From positions 186,001-250,000 of the forward strand of contig NZ_JAPVBH010000007.1 in assembly GCF_026967795.1 (NCBI RefSeq): DNA of 64,000 bases, written 5' to 3'. The notes below the pieces were generated by a model. It ran no database searches, had not been told where the DNA came from, and worked only from the letters and a program-made list of their open reading frames with translations. Shown piece after piece: positions 23,024 to 30,900 of the stretch (position 1 is the first letter of the stretch; each line of letters opens with the position of its first letter). Source of the stretch: Modestobacter sp. VKM Ac-2986. Its GTDB lineage: Bacteria; Actinomycetota; Actinomycetes; Mycobacteriales; Geodermatophilaceae. A program made the position numbers and the translations under genes.

Positions 23024-24196
23024 TCACAGCACCGGGGTGGCGCCGTCGGCCCAGGTGATCCGGTCGTAGCCGTAGGCGGCGGCCACCTCCCGGACGGCGC
23101 CGGTCACCAGCTCGCCCTCGGCGCGCAGCACGAACTCGCCGTCGATCGCGTACAGCGACAGCGCCGCGACCGGCCCGGCGTGCCGCCCGAGGTCCAGCGG
23201 CACCTCGACCCGCGCGCCGCCGAAGGTGGTGACCCGCAGCGTGCCGCCCCAGTCGAGCTCGCGGCCGGACTCGGAGAAGACGTACACCAGCAGCCGGCGC
23301 AGCACCCGTGTCTGGCGGAGGTCGACCGTCAGCTTCTCGTGGGCGCCGCGGGCCCCGGTGACGACCGGCCGGCGGGAGTGTGGCGGTGCGGTGCCGAGGC
23401 CGGTGGCCAGCTGGACGACGCCGGAGGTGCCGTCGGCGAGGGCGTACAGCGCCCCGACCCGGACGTCGCCGACCGCCGCGGACACGATCGCCTCGACCGT
23501 CAGCGTGCCGATGCCGGACTGCACCCGGCTCAGGGTCACCGTCGGGTCCCGGCGGGTGAGGATGACCCGGCCGCCCGGGGCCAGCCGGGGCACCGCGCGG
23601 CGGGCCGGCGGCGCGGCCGCGGCGGGCGTGCGCACCGGCGCCGGGGCTGCGGCCGGCGGGCTCACCGGCGTGGGGCCGAGGTCCAGCGGGTCGGACGCGC
23701 GCGGGCCGGCGACCGGCGCGGGAGCGGCAGCCGGGCCGGAGAGGTCCAGCGGGTCCCCGAGGTCGAGCGAGGACGACGGACGGCGAGCCGCGGCCGGCGG
23801 CGCTGCGGGGGTCGCGGCTGCCGCCGGCGGGGCTGCGGCCGGCGGGCCGGAGAGGTCCAGCGGCGAGGACAGGTCCAGCGACGGTGCCGGGGCGCGGCGG
23901 GCAGGGGCGGGCGTGGACAGGTCCAGCCCGGACGACGGCTCCGACAGGTCCAGCCCTGCCGCCGACGACCGCGCGGGCGGCGACGGCTCGGACACGTCCA
24001 GCCCGCTCGACCGGGACGGCGACGACGGCTCGGAGAGGTCCAGCCCACTCGACCGGGCGGGTGGCCGAGCGGGGGTGGCTGCAGGCCGCGGCGGCTCGGG
24101 TGCGGCGGCGGTCCCCGGGACCGGACGCAGGGTGCGGTGCCGCAGCCAGCCCAGGTCCGGCCGCGGCGGGGCGGACGCCGGCGGCTGGCCGATCAC
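23024..24196 (-). CDS. TerD-domain protein with long LDLS-repeat linker
   Basis: The protein has 390 residues. After a short N-terminal stretch, residues about 40-190 are a low-complexity Pro/Ala/Ser linker carrying about nine copies of an LDLS/LDLG motif (e.g. SSGLDLSEPSS, APSLDLSSP, SSSLDLGDP). The last roughly 190 residues are a divergent TerD fold (GGRVILTRRDPTVTLSR, VGALYALADGTSGVVQ, LTVDLRQTRVLRRLLVYVF, EFVLRAEGELV). The Ca2+-binding acidic cluster of classical TerD is missing. I chose GTG at 24196, 13 bases after the preceding terD stop, with GGGGG upstream. Probably a scaffold in the membrane-associated Ter complex. Confidence 0.82.
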   Translation of the reverse strand: MIGQPPASAPPRPDLGWLRHRTLRPVPGTAAAPEPPRPAATPARPPARSSGLDLSEPSSPSRSSGLDVSEPSPPARSSAAGLDLSEPSSGLDLSTPAPARRAPAPSLDLSSPLDLSGPPAAAPPAAAATPAAPPAAARRPSSSLDLGDPLDLSGPAAAPAPVAGPRASDPLDLGPTPVSPPAAAPAPVRTPAAAAPPARRAVPRLAPGGRVILTRRDPTVTLSRVQSGIGTLTVEAIVSAAVGDVRVGALYALADGTSGVVQLATGLGTAPPHSRRPVVTGARGAHEKLTVDLRQTRVLRRLLVYVFSESGRELDWGGTLRVTTFGGARVEVPLDLGRHAGPVAALSLYAIDGEFVLRAEGELVTGAVREVAAAYGYDRITWADGATPVL

Positions 24197-24209
24197 GGCC
24201 GGCCCCCGG

Positions 24210-24773
24210 TCACAGCGGCAGCCCGTAGTCGGCGGCGATCCCGGCGATCCCACTGGTGTAGCCCGCGCCCAGCACCCGGAACTTCCAGTCCCGCTGGTGC
24301 CGGTAGACCTCACCGAGCACCAGCGCGGTCTCCCCCGACAGCACGCCGGCCAGGTTCTCCGAGCGCACCAGCTCCCGGCTGCCTGCCGCCTCGCGCACCA
24401 CGACGGTGAGCTCGCGCAGCTGCCCGAGCGTGCGCCGCTGCGCCGTCCCGTCGTTGAGGTACAGCACCACGACCAGTCGGTTGACCTCGGCCGGGACGCC
24501 CGCCAGGTCGATCTCCACCTGCTCGTCGTCGCCGGCCAGGGCGGTCTCCAGCTGGGCGACCGACTCCTCCGGGGATGCGAGCTGGTTGAAGAACACGACG
24601 TGCTCCGGGGACAGCGCCTTGCTGTCGGCGTCGCAGAGCACGGTGGCCAGCACCAGGTTGTCCTGCAGCAGCCGCTCGGCCCCGGCGTTCCAGGAGACGC
24701 CGACGAGGATCCGGGTCAGCCCCGGGATCTCGCGGGTCAGCGCCACGTTGGCGCCGCGGCTCATCGCCGGCAT
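24210..24773 (-). CDS. Divergent TerD-family protein
   Basis: The 187-residue protein has a TerD fold: MSRGANVALTREIPGLTRIL at the start and LVLGEVYRHQRDWKFRVLGA, then GYTSGIAGIAADYG, at the end. The middle is degraded relative to canonical TerD: the FDLDASA strand is LVLATVLCDADS and the HTGDN...GDGDDE loop is reduced to LAGDDEQVEIDL. Calcium binding is therefore doubtful. Start is either 24773 (MPAMSRG) or 24764 (MSRG). It sits between the XpaC-like gene and the TerD/LDLS gene in the same direction, so is probably co-transcribed. Confidence 0.88.
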   Translation of the reverse strand: MPAMSRGANVALTREIPGLTRILVGVSWNAGAERLLQDNLVLATVLCDADSKALSPEHVVFFNQLASPEESVAQLETALAGDDEQVEIDLAGVPAEVNRLVVVLYLNDGTAQRRTLGQLRELTVVVREAAGSRELVRSENLAGVLSGETALVLGEVYRHQRDWKFRVLGAGYTSGIAGIAADYGLPL

Positions 24774-24797
24774 CAGGAGTCCTTCACAGGTCGGTGT

Positions 24798-25286
24798 TCA
24801 CAGGTCGAGGTCGGATCGGGAGAACTTGGTGCGCAGGAAGCTGCCCTGGGTCATCAGCGCGTCGACGTCGGAGTGCTGGGCGGCGTCGCGCACGGCCAGC
24901 GCGGAGCTCTCCAGTGCCTCTAGCTGCTCCAGCAGCGACTCCGCCGGGGTGCGGCCGCTGGCCCGCGGGGTGTCGACGAGGTCGGGGTCGACAGCCAGGT
25001 AGCTGCGCACCGTGGTGGGCAGGTAGTCCGTCGCCGTCGCCTTCACCGAGATCGCCGCGTAGACGTCCAGGGGCCGCACGTCGGCGCCGTCGACGACATC
25101 ACGGAGGGCGTCGGTGACCCGCCGCGCGGTGACCACCGCAGACAGCGGCAGCCGGCCGGCGGAGGAGTTGACCAGCCGGTCGACCGTGGTGAGCGCCGCC
25201 CGCAGCGCCGCTGGGCCGTCCTCGGGCTCGGGGTCGAGGGCGGCGACGACGCGGGCTGCGGCCTCAGGCCGCTTGAACCACGCCAC
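24798..25286 (-). CDS. XpaC-like partner of TelA
   Basis: The protein is about 162 residues and mostly helical. The segment KATATDYLPTTVRSYLAVDP and the tail TPAESLLEQLEALESSAL resemble the C-terminal part of XpaC-type proteins, which pair with TelA/YaaN in Bacilli. That resemblance is by eye and tentative. The protein ends KFSRSDLDL, echoing the LDLS motifs of two neighbours. GTG at 25286 has GGGAGGGG 5 bases upstream; GTG at 25292 is an alternative. It follows telA in the same direction after 37 bases. Confidence 0.7.
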   Translation of the reverse strand: MAWFKRPEAAARVVAALDPEPEDGPAALRAALTTVDRLVNSSAGRLPLSAVVTARRVTDALRDVVDGADVRPLDVYAAISVKATATDYLPTTVRSYLAVDPDLVDTPRASGRTPAESLLEQLEALESSALAVRDAAQHSDVDALMTQGSFLRTKFSRSDLDL

Positions 25287-25325
25287 CGCCACCCCTCCCC
25301 CCGGTCACCGCGCCCGACACCGTGC

Positions 25326-26558
25326 TCACCCGCCGGTGATCTCGTTCCGGCGGGTGCGCTCCAGGTAGGGCTGCGCCCGCTGGATCTGGCCCTCGAGCGC
25401 CTGCACGGTCGCCGCCATCGAGTCCACGGCCTGCGCGCGGAAGGTGTCCACGGCGTCCATGGTGGCGAAGACGTTGTCGAAGGCGGCCTGCAGCTTGGCC
25501 ACGTCGATGGTCGACGACGCCGCCTGCTGGTTGATCGCCCCGCCCTGGATGCGCAGCTGTTCCGACGTGGACTCGATCAGGTTCCCCGTCACGGTGTTCA
25601 GCGCGTTGATCTGGTCGAGCACCAGCTTCTGCCGGCTCAGCGCCTGGGACACGATGACCGCCGTGCGGAGTGCGGCGATCGTGGTGGTCTGCGCCCGGTC
25701 GACGCCGCGGATGAGCTCCAGGTTGTTGCGCCGGATGAGGTCCAGGGCCATGTACCCCTGCACCGCGACCGCCATCTGGGTCTGGATGTCCTGCCGGCGC
25801 TGGCGCACCGGGAACAGCGCGTCGGACCGCACCGTGTTCGCGTCCTCGGTGCGGCCGGCGACCTCGAGCTCGGCGACCCGCTGCTCGAGGGCGGCGTCGA
25901 GGGCGGCGGCGAGCTCGTTGTACTCCCGCAGCTTGCCCATCAGCGCCCACATGTTGGCCTTCTCGGTCTCGATGGCCGCGTTGTCCTTGCGCAGCTCGTC
26001 CTGACCGCTGTCCAGCGCCTTGATGATCGAGTCCAGGTGCGACTGCGCCGACTGGTACTTGGCGAAGTACCGGTCGACCTTGTCACCGCCCGGGATCCAC
26101 TTGAGCACCTTCTTGACCCCGGTCAGGTCGGCCCGGTTGGGGTCCAGGTCGGTGACCGTGGTGCGCAGGTCGACCAGGGTGTTGGAGACCCGGGTCTGGG
26201 CGTCGGCGCCCTTGACGGCGCCCTTGCCCATCGCCGCGGCGGGGCGCTCCAGCATGCGGTTGGACACCGCCGCCGAGGAGCGCATCTCCTTGTCGCCCAT
26301 GTTCGTGATGGACGCGACCTTCTCGGCGAACGCCGGCGACCTGGAGTCCAGCGACACCAGGTCGGCGACGAAGGCCTCGGCCCGGCTGCGCAGCGCGACC
26401 GCCTTTTCGTCCTCGATCGGGACGGCACCGGCGGCCGCCTCGGGGGCGACGACGACGACCGGGGCCGGCGGGGCGAGCACCAGCGCGCCCGCGGCCGGGG
26501 CGGCCGCCGGGGTGGTCGTCGGGGTGCCCGACGACGCGCTGAGGTCCAGTTCGGACAC
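25326..26558 (-). CDS. telA: TelA-family toxic anion resistance protein
   Basis: The 410-residue protein is of the TelA (PF05816) family: long coiled-coil helices such as RSRAEAFVADLVSLD, FAEKVASITNMGDKEMRSSA, LKWIPGGDKVDRYFAKYQSA and MALDLIRRNNLELIRGVDRA, then QTTTIAALRTAVIVSQAL. Family members are linked to tellurite and other toxic-anion or envelope stress and are thought to act at the membrane as part of Ter complexes. Residues 1-60 are a flexible Ala/Pro/Val stretch starting SELDLSASSG. GTG start with AGGAGG 6 bases upstream. Confidence 0.92.
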   Translation of the reverse strand: MSELDLSASSGTPTTTPAAAPAAGALVLAPPAPVVVVAPEAAAGAVPIEDEKAVALRSRAEAFVADLVSLDSRSPAFAEKVASITNMGDKEMRSSAAVSNRMLERPAAAMGKGAVKGADAQTRVSNTLVDLRTTVTDLDPNRADLTGVKKVLKWIPGGDKVDRYFAKYQSAQSHLDSIIKALDSGQDELRKDNAAIETEKANMWALMGKLREYNELAAALDAALEQRVAELEVAGRTEDANTVRSDALFPVRQRRQDIQTQMAVAVQGYMALDLIRRNNLELIRGVDRAQTTTIAALRTAVIVSQALSRQKLVLDQINALNTVTGNLIESTSEQLRIQGGAINQQAASSTIDVAKLQAAFDNVFATMDAVDTFRAQAVDSMAATVQALEGQIQRAQPYLERTRRNEITGG

Positions 26559-26612
26559 GGGGTTCCTCCTGCGGATCGGTCGGGGGCTACAACGGTGGGT
26601 CGGGTGGGCGGG

Positions 26613-27191
26613 TCAGAGCGCGCTGGACACGGCGGGCATGAGGTCCCGGAACGTGCGCCCGGACGCCGGCACACCGAGCGCGGTCATCGACCAACCGGCG
26701 CCGTCACGGGTCACCCGGGCCATGATCTGCGCGTTGTGCGAGCCGGAGCCGGTGAGCTCGAAGCGGGCGATCTCGGTCTCCGTGGTCTCGTCGATCAGCC
26801 GGCAGAAGGCGTTGGCGATGGAGGAGAAGTCCTGCCCGGTGAAGGAGTTCACCGTGAACACGACGTTGGTGACCGAGGCGGGCACGCGGGACAGGTCGAC
26901 CTGGATCGCCTCGTCGTCACCGTCGCCGGCGCCGGTGCGGTTGTCCCCGGTGTGCAGGACCGAGCCGTCGGAGCTGCGCAGCTGCCGGAACCAGACCTGG
27001 TCGACGAGGTTGCCGCCGGCGTCCAGCAGCAGGGCGGAGGCGTCGAGGTCGACGCTCTGGGCCTTCCCGCCGCCGAAGAAGCCCTTCTTCTTGACCGCGT
27101 CCCAGCCCAGGCCCATGCGGACGCGGGTCAGCGAGCCGCCGTCCCGCTTGGACAGGGAGACCTTCTGGCCCTTGCTCAGGTTGACGCTCAT
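26613..27191 (-). CDS. TerD-family protein with canonical Ca2+ motifs
   Basis: The 192-residue protein opens MSVNLSKGQKVSLSKRDGG and has LGWDAVKKKGFFGGGKAQ, the strand [10 protein letters not shown] and the loop HTGDNRTGAGDGDDEAIQV. These acidic residues are the TerD calcium sites. The C-terminus (DGAGWSMTALGVPASGRTF) is shorter and different from the TerD/TerE pair at 28-29 kb, which fits the TerZ/TerF-like branch. I preferred the ATG at 27191 because AGGAG is 8-9 bases upstream; a GTG three codons earlier sits directly on the ribosome site. Confidence 0.9.
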   Translation of the reverse strand: MSVNLSKGQKVSLSKRDGGSLTRVRMGLGWDAVKKKGFFGGGKAQSVDLDASALLLDAGGNLVDQVWFRQLRSSDGSVLHTGDNRTGAGDGDDEAIQVDLSRVPASVTNVVFTVNSFTGQDFSSIANAFCRLIDETTETEIARFELTGSGSHNAQIMARVTRDGAGWSMTALGVPASGRTFRDLMPAVSSAL

Positions 27192-27281
27192 CTGTGCCAC
27201 TCCTTCGTGGTGGTGTGCGGTGCAGGTCGGGGTCCGGCCGGTCAGACGTACGGAGGGGCGCCCGGGGTTCCCGGGGCCCGC

Positions 27282-27947
27282 TCACTTGCGGCCCACGCCC
27301 CAGCGGATGCCCCAGTCGTAGGCCGCGTCGAGCTGGGCCTGGGTGCCGTCGACGTAGCGGACCTCGCGGCGGACGGCGAGGTCACCGCCGCTGGGGGTGA
27401 GCAGGGCGATGGCGCAGGTGCGGGCGCCGTCGCGGGGCTCGTCGAGGTGCACCTCGATCGAGGGGCCGGACACCGGCGTGAGGGTGACCAGGCCGTCGGC
27501 CGCGGCCCAGTTGGCCGAGCCCTTGTAGATGTAGGCGAACACGAGCACCCGCCGGATGGCGGCGGACTGGGCCAGGTCGACGTGCAGGTTCTCCCCCGCC
27601 GCGTTGCCGCCGGACCGGTCGTCGCCGTCGAGCCAGATGGTCGGCGAGCCGGCCCCCGGCGCGGTGACCGAGAAGGCGTTGCCCAGCGCCTGGACGACGC
27701 CCTTGCGCCCGTCGGTGAGCTCGTACAGGCAGCCCAGGTCCAGGTCGACGTCCGGCTCGCGCTTGCGCAGGAACCCGCCGCCCGCCGGCCGCGACGTCCA
27801 GTTCAGGTTGACCCGCAGCACCCCGCCGCCACCGCCGGACTTGGTCAGCGACACGGTGGGTGAGGCCTTGGTCAGCGTCACCTTCCGCGGTGCCGCCGCC
27901 TCGGGTGCGGCCTGCTGCTGCGGTCGCTTGGTGTAGTCGATCGGCAC
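27282..27947 (-). CDS. TerD-family tellurium resistance protein, TerA-like
   Basis: The 221-residue protein begins PIDYTKRPQQQ, then KVTLTKASPTVSLTKSGGG. The core strands are VDLDLGCLYELTDGRKGVVQ and FSVTAPGAGSPTIWLDGDDR, then SGGNAAGENLHVDL, with an end IEVHLDEPRDGARTCAIALL and AYDWGIRWGVGRK. The YELTDG and GENL patterns are those of the TerA-like branch rather than TerD itself; part of the acidic loop is retained (DGDDRSGG). GTG start with GGAGGG 7-8 bases upstream. Confidence 0.88.
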   Translation of the reverse strand: MPIDYTKRPQQQAAPEAAAPRKVTLTKASPTVSLTKSGGGGGVLRVNLNWTSRPAGGGFLRKREPDVDLDLGCLYELTDGRKGVVQALGNAFSVTAPGAGSPTIWLDGDDRSGGNAAGENLHVDLAQSAAIRRVLVFAYIYKGSANWAAADGLVTLTPVSGPSIEVHLDEPRDGARTCAIALLTPSGGDLAVRREVRYVDGTQAQLDAAYDWGIRWGVGRK

Positions 27948-28059
27948 TCGGTGTCCCTCCGCCGTCCAGGCGCTGGTGCGCCGCTCCCCGCAGGCGCGGT
28001 GCGCGCGCGGCCCATCCAACCAACCACCGCGCCCCGCTGTGCGGGTGCGGCGCCGGGGC

Positions 28060-28638
28060 TCACCCGACGTTGACGCCGAACTCCGTGGCGATGCCGGCCA
28101 GACCGGACTGGTAGCCCTGCCCCACCGCCCGGAACTTCCACTCGGCACCGCGCCGGTACACCTCGCCGAAGATCATCGCCGTCTCGGTGGAGGCGTCCTC
28201 GGACAGGTCGTAGCGGGCGAGCTCGACCCCGTCGTCGGCGTTGACCACCCGGATGAAGGCGTTGCGCACCTGACCGAAGGACTGCCGCCGGGCGTCGGCC
28301 TCGTAGACGGACACCGCGAAGACGATCTTGTCGACCTCGGCAGGCACCTGGGCCAGCCCGACCCGGATCACCTCGTCGTCGCCGTCGCCGAGGCCGGTGG
28401 TGTTGTCCCCGGTGTGCTCGACCGAGCCGTCGGGCGAGACCAGGTTGTTGAAGAACACGAAGTGCTCGTCGGACAGCACCCGGCCCACGCTGGTGACCAG
28501 CAGCGCCGAGGCGTCCAGGTCGAACGCCGAGCCGGACGTCGTCCGGGCGTCCCAGCCCAAGCCCACCACGACAGCGGTGAGACCGGGGGCCTCCTTGGTC
28601 AGCGAGACGTTGCCGCCCTTGGCGAGGCTGACGCCCAT
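28060..28638 (-). CDS. terD: TerD/TerE calcium-binding stress protein
   Basis: The 192-residue textbook TerD starts [19 protein letters not shown]. It carries [40 protein letters not shown], the GDGDDE loop, [20 protein letters not shown] and [20 protein letters not shown], ending [14 protein letters not shown]. All acidic calcium ligands are present. It is about 65% identical by eye to the next gene upstream, so the two are tandem duplicates. A hairpin (28666-28691) between them may make its expression partly independent. Confidence 0.95.
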   Translation of the reverse strand: MGVSLAKGGNVSLTKEAPGLTAVVVGLGWDARTTSGSAFDLDASALLVTSVGRVLSDEHFVFFNNLVSPDGSVEHTGDNTTGLGDGDDEVIRVGLAQVPAEVDKIVFAVSVYEADARRQSFGQVRNAFIRVVNADDGVELARYDLSEDASTETAMIFGEVYRRGAEWKFRAVGQGYQSGLAGIATEFGVNVG

Positions 28639-28665
28639 GACGGGGCTCCTAACAGGCCGGAGGGA

Positions 28666-28691
28666 GCCGGCGGCGGGTGCCCGCCGCCGGC
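28666..28691 (-). terminator. Hairpin between the two tandem terD genes
   Basis: GCCGGCGGCGG (28666-28676) pairs with 28681-28691 around GTGC, giving a perfect 11-bp stem just downstream of the 28733-29308 gene. It probably attenuates read-through into the rest of the locus. Confidence 0.6.
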
Positions 28692-28732
28692 CCGTGCTGC
28701 CGCCCACGCCCCACCGGGCGCGGCCGGGGAGG

Positions 28733-29308
28733 TCAGACGTTGATGCCGAAGTCGCGGGCGATCCCGCCGAGGCCGGCCGAGTAGCCCTGGCCCACGGCGC
28801 GGAACTTCCAGTCGCTGCCGTTGCGGTAGAGCTCGCCGAAGACCATCGCGGTCTCGGTGGAGGCGTCCTCGGAGAGGTCGTAGCGGGCGATCTCGCGGTT
28901 GTCGGCGGCGTTGATGACGCGGATGAAGGCGTTGCGCACCTGCCCGAAGCTCTGCCCGCGCTCGTCGGCCTCGTAGACCGAGACCGGGAAGACGACCCGG
29001 TCCAGGGTGGCCGGGGCGCCGGCGAGGTCGACCTTGATCTGCTCGTCGTCGCCGCCGCCCTCACCGGTGAGGTTGTCGCCGGTGTGCTCGATGGCGCCGT
29101 CGGGGCTGCGCAGGTTGTTGAAGAAGACGAAGTACTCGTCGGCCGGGGCCTTGCCGTCGGCGCCCAGGCCGATCGCGGAGGCGTCGAGGTCGAAGGGCTT
29201 GCCGTCGGTCGTCCGGGCGTCCCAGCCCAGGCCGACGATCACCGTCTTCAACCCGGGGGCCTCCTTGGTGAGTGAGACGTTCCCGCCCTTGCTGAGGCTG
29301 ACTGCCAC
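28733..29308 (-). CDS. terD: TerD/TerE calcium-binding stress protein
   Basis: The 191-residue canonical TerD has [59 protein letters not shown], then [16 protein letters not shown] and [20 protein letters not shown]. The acidic loop reads GGGDDE where its sister has GDGDDE, one acidic residue fewer. It is the promoter-proximal gene of the ter locus, with a GTG start and GAGGAG 6 bases upstream. A candidate TAGTAT -10 box lies 66 bases upstream, next to an inverted repeat. Confidence 0.95.
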   Translation of the reverse strand: MAVSLSKGGNVSLTKEAPGLKTVIVGLGWDARTTDGKPFDLDASAIGLGADGKAPADEYFVFFNNLRSPDGAIEHTGDNLTGEGGGDDEQIKVDLAGAPATLDRVVFPVSVYEADERGQSFGQVRNAFIRVINAADNREIARYDLSEDASTETAMVFGELYRNGSDWKFRAVGQGYSAGLGGIARDFGINV

Positions 29309-29373
29309 CTGGATCTCCTCTGATCGGTTCGCGGGCCGCTCCGACACCTGCCGACCCGGCTGTCTCCGCCCCG

Positions 29374-29406
29374 ATACTAGGCAGCCCAGCTGTACGGGAG
29401 CTGGGC
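29374..29406 (-). promoter_or_regulatory. Candidate ter promoter with overlapping inverted repeat
   Basis: On the minus strand a TAGTAT hexamer (29374-29379) fits a -10 box about 66 bases ahead of the first terD start. The -35 position reads only AGCTCC, so it is weak alone. An inverted repeat GCCCAGCT-N7-AGCTGGGC (29384-29406) covers the spacer and -35 region, where an operator or activator site would sit. Confidence 0.4.
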
Positions 29407-29536
29407 GTTCACCCGCTCCGGGTGACACGCACAGCGCACGGGCAGACCACCCACAGCAGCGTGAACGACCGGTGACTGTACGTTTCCGGCACGCGATGAC
29501 CAGAAAAGTGTGTTCTCGACCCGTGTGGGCGCCGCG

Positions 29537-29562
29537 CCGCCGGGTTGCCGGCAACCCGGCGG
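29537..29562. repeat. Perfect 26-bp palindrome in the ter/NlpC intergenic region
   Basis: Bases 29537-29562 equal their own reverse complement (arm CCGCCGGGTTGCC). With no unpaired loop it looks more like a dimeric-protein site than a terminator. It is about 230 bases from the terD start and about 200 bases ahead of the riboswitch. Confidence 0.6.
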
Positions 29563-29744
29563 AGAGCGGCCCAGGTCAGTCACGGCGAGTCGTGCGCCCA
29601 TGGCGTGGCGTGGTCGTCCGGCGGCCGTCCACAGCCGCCGTCCGCGGCTGTGCGAGCACCGCAGGAGCGACTTAGGTTCGCCGCACCCGCTCGGTTCCAC
29701 CTGTCGCCGACCCCGGCGACGAGCCGGCGGGCACCGCCGAACCG

Positions 29745-29880
29745 GGCGGTCGCCTGAGTCGGCGTCCTCCCGGGCCGGGGACCCATCGCAGTTCTGGGGT
29801 GAAGCGCGACCGGCACGCAGGTGCCGCAGCGCCGGGCGAGTTCCCCGCCCGAACCCGTCAGCTAACTCGGTAGGCGGTTG
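29745..29880 (+). ncRNA. c-di-AMP (ydaO-yuaA) riboswitch
   Basis: The conserved core of this class is present in order: CCGGGGACCCATCGCAG (about 29774-29790), GGGGTGAAGCGC (about 29796-29807), a GC-rich hairpin GGCACGCAGGTGCC, and the hallmark end GTCAGCTAACTCGGTAGGCG (29857-29876). It lies 30 bases ahead of an NlpC/P60 start, the classic actinobacterial context, where c-di-AMP binding turns expression off. The left boundary is approximate. Confidence 0.88.
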
Positions 29881-29905
29881 CGGAGAACCAGGAGAAACGT
29901 CGTCC

Positions 29906-30418
29906 GTGACGACCATGCGCACTGCCTCGTCCCGTCGTTCCACCCGCGGGGCGGCTCTCGCCCTGCTCACCGGCGCGGGCGTCCTGCTCGCCCCCGTCGC
30001 CGCCCAGGCGGCTGCTCCCCCCGGCGCACCCGTGGTGTCGGCCCCCAGCCAGGTCGTCGCGCCCAACGGTGCCGCCCAGCGGATCGTCGACACCGCCCTG
30101 TCGATGCAGGGCACCCCCTACGTCTGGGGCGGCGCCACCCCGCAGGGCTTCGACTGCTCCGGGCTCGTCAAGTACGCCGCGGCGTCCGCCGGCATCTCGG
30201 TGCCGCGCACCTCGCGGGCACAGTCGACCGCGGGCACCTACGTCTCCCGGGCCGACCTGCGCCCCGGTGACCTGGTGTTCTTCTACAGCCCGGTCAGCCA
30301 CGTGGGCATCTACCTCGGCGGCGGCAAGATGGTGCACGCCCCGACGCGCGGTGACGTCGTGCGGATCGCCGACGTCGACCGCATGTCGGGCTACAACACC
30401 GCCCGCCGCATCGCCTGA
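29906..30418 (+). CDS. Secreted NlpC/P60 cell-wall endopeptidase
   Basis: The 170-residue protein starts with a Sec signal peptide (RRSTRGAALALLTGAGVLLA ending near AQAAA), then a short linker and a C-terminal NlpC/P60 domain with catalytic Cys84 (GFDCSGLV), His132 (SHVGIYLG) and His144 (VHAPTRGD). It should cleave peptide stems of peptidoglycan (D-Glu-mDAP bonds) outside the membrane. GTG at 29906 or ATG at 29915 are both possible. The c-di-AMP riboswitch upstream ties its expression to osmotic or wall-stress signalling. Confidence 0.92.
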   Translation: MTTMRTASSRRSTRGAALALLTGAGVLLAPVAAQAAAPPGAPVVSAPSQVVAPNGAAQRIVDTALSMQGTPYVWGGATPQGFDCSGLVKYAAASAGISVPRTSRAQSTAGTYVSRADLRPGDLVFFYSPVSHVGIYLGGGKMVHAPTRGDVVRIADVDRMSGYNTARRIA

Positions 30419-30432
30419 CCTCCGCTGACGGG

Positions 30433-30464
30433 GTCCCAGCGCGCCAGGAGTGGCGCGCTGGGAC
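30433..30464. terminator. Bidirectional terminator after NlpC/P60
   Basis: GTCCCAGCGCGCCA (30433-30446) pairs perfectly over 14 bp with 30451-30464 around a GGAG loop. A near copy closes the MerR gene at 31694-31731. Confidence 0.85.
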
Positions 30465-30476
30465 TCCACCGGCGCC

Positions 30477-30821
30477 TCAGGGGGCGATGGTCAGGACGGC
30501 GATGCGGTCGCCCCGCAGCGTGAAGCGGTACCGCAGGTCGACGACGCCGCCGGGGAAGTCGCCCTCCAGGTGGCTGGTGACCACCCAGTGCTCGTCGTCC
30601 AGACGCTCGGCGCCGGTCAACTCGGTGGTGAAGGTGTACTCGGCGGACGACGTCCCCAGCCAGCGGCGGACCTCGTCGGTGCCGCGGTGGGTCAGCCCCT
30701 CGTCGGTCACCTCCGCGTCTGCGGTGAAGGCCGCGAGGGCGGCGCCGGTGTCCCGGGCCTCGTGCGCGGTCAGGTAGGTGCGCACGGTCGTGGGCAGGTC
30801 GGTGAGCTCGGTGTCGGTCAT
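30477..30821 (-). CDS. SnoaL-like (NTF2 fold) protein
   Basis: The 114-residue protein is a small cone-fold protein: TTVRTYLTAHEARDTGAALA, FTADAEVTDEGLTHRGTDEV and RRWLGTSSAEYTFTTELTGA, then WVVTSHLEGDFPGGVVDLRY. This is the pattern of SnoaL_2/nuclear transport factor 2-like proteins, enzymes or binders of small hydrophobic molecules. It is divergent from a MerR/GyrI-like multidrug-sensing regulator and is probably its target. The start is ATG at 30821. Confidence 0.85.
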   Translation of the reverse strand: MTDTELTDLPTTVRTYLTAHEARDTGAALAAFTADAEVTDEGLTHRGTDEVRRWLGTSSAEYTFTTELTGAERLDDEHWVVTSHLEGDFPGGVVDLRYRFTLRGDRIAVLTIAP

Positions 30822-30866
30822 GTCCTGCACCGTGCGCCGTCCCGCCGGGAGCAGGTCAAGCCCTCG

Positions 30867-30887
30867 ACCTTCCCCGGGGGAGAGGGT
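30867..30887. promoter_or_regulatory. MerR-type operator
   Basis: ACCTTCCCCGGGGGAGAGGG plus T is an imperfect dyad centred between the divergent SnoaL and MerR genes. ACCxTC / GAxGGT arms in front of a MerR gene are typical of the long-spacer promoters these regulators twist open. Confidence 0.6.
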
Positions 30888-30900
30888 GCACAGTGCCGGG

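Larger units (their letters stand above)
29309..29905. other. Long divergent intergenic region (597 bases)
   Basis: It contains, left to right, the candidate ter promoter and inverted repeat (29374-29406), a 26-bp palindrome (29537-29562) and a c-di-AMP riboswitch (about 29745-29880). No protein-coding frame here is credible; open frames that reach into it from the NlpC gene are extensions without motifs. Confidence 0.8.

Noticed and set aside
23680-24060. Repeated GAGAGGTCCAGC-type sequences considered as direct-repeat regulatory sites
   Set aside because: They are the coding sequence of LDLS motifs in a continuous reading frame and follow codon spacing.
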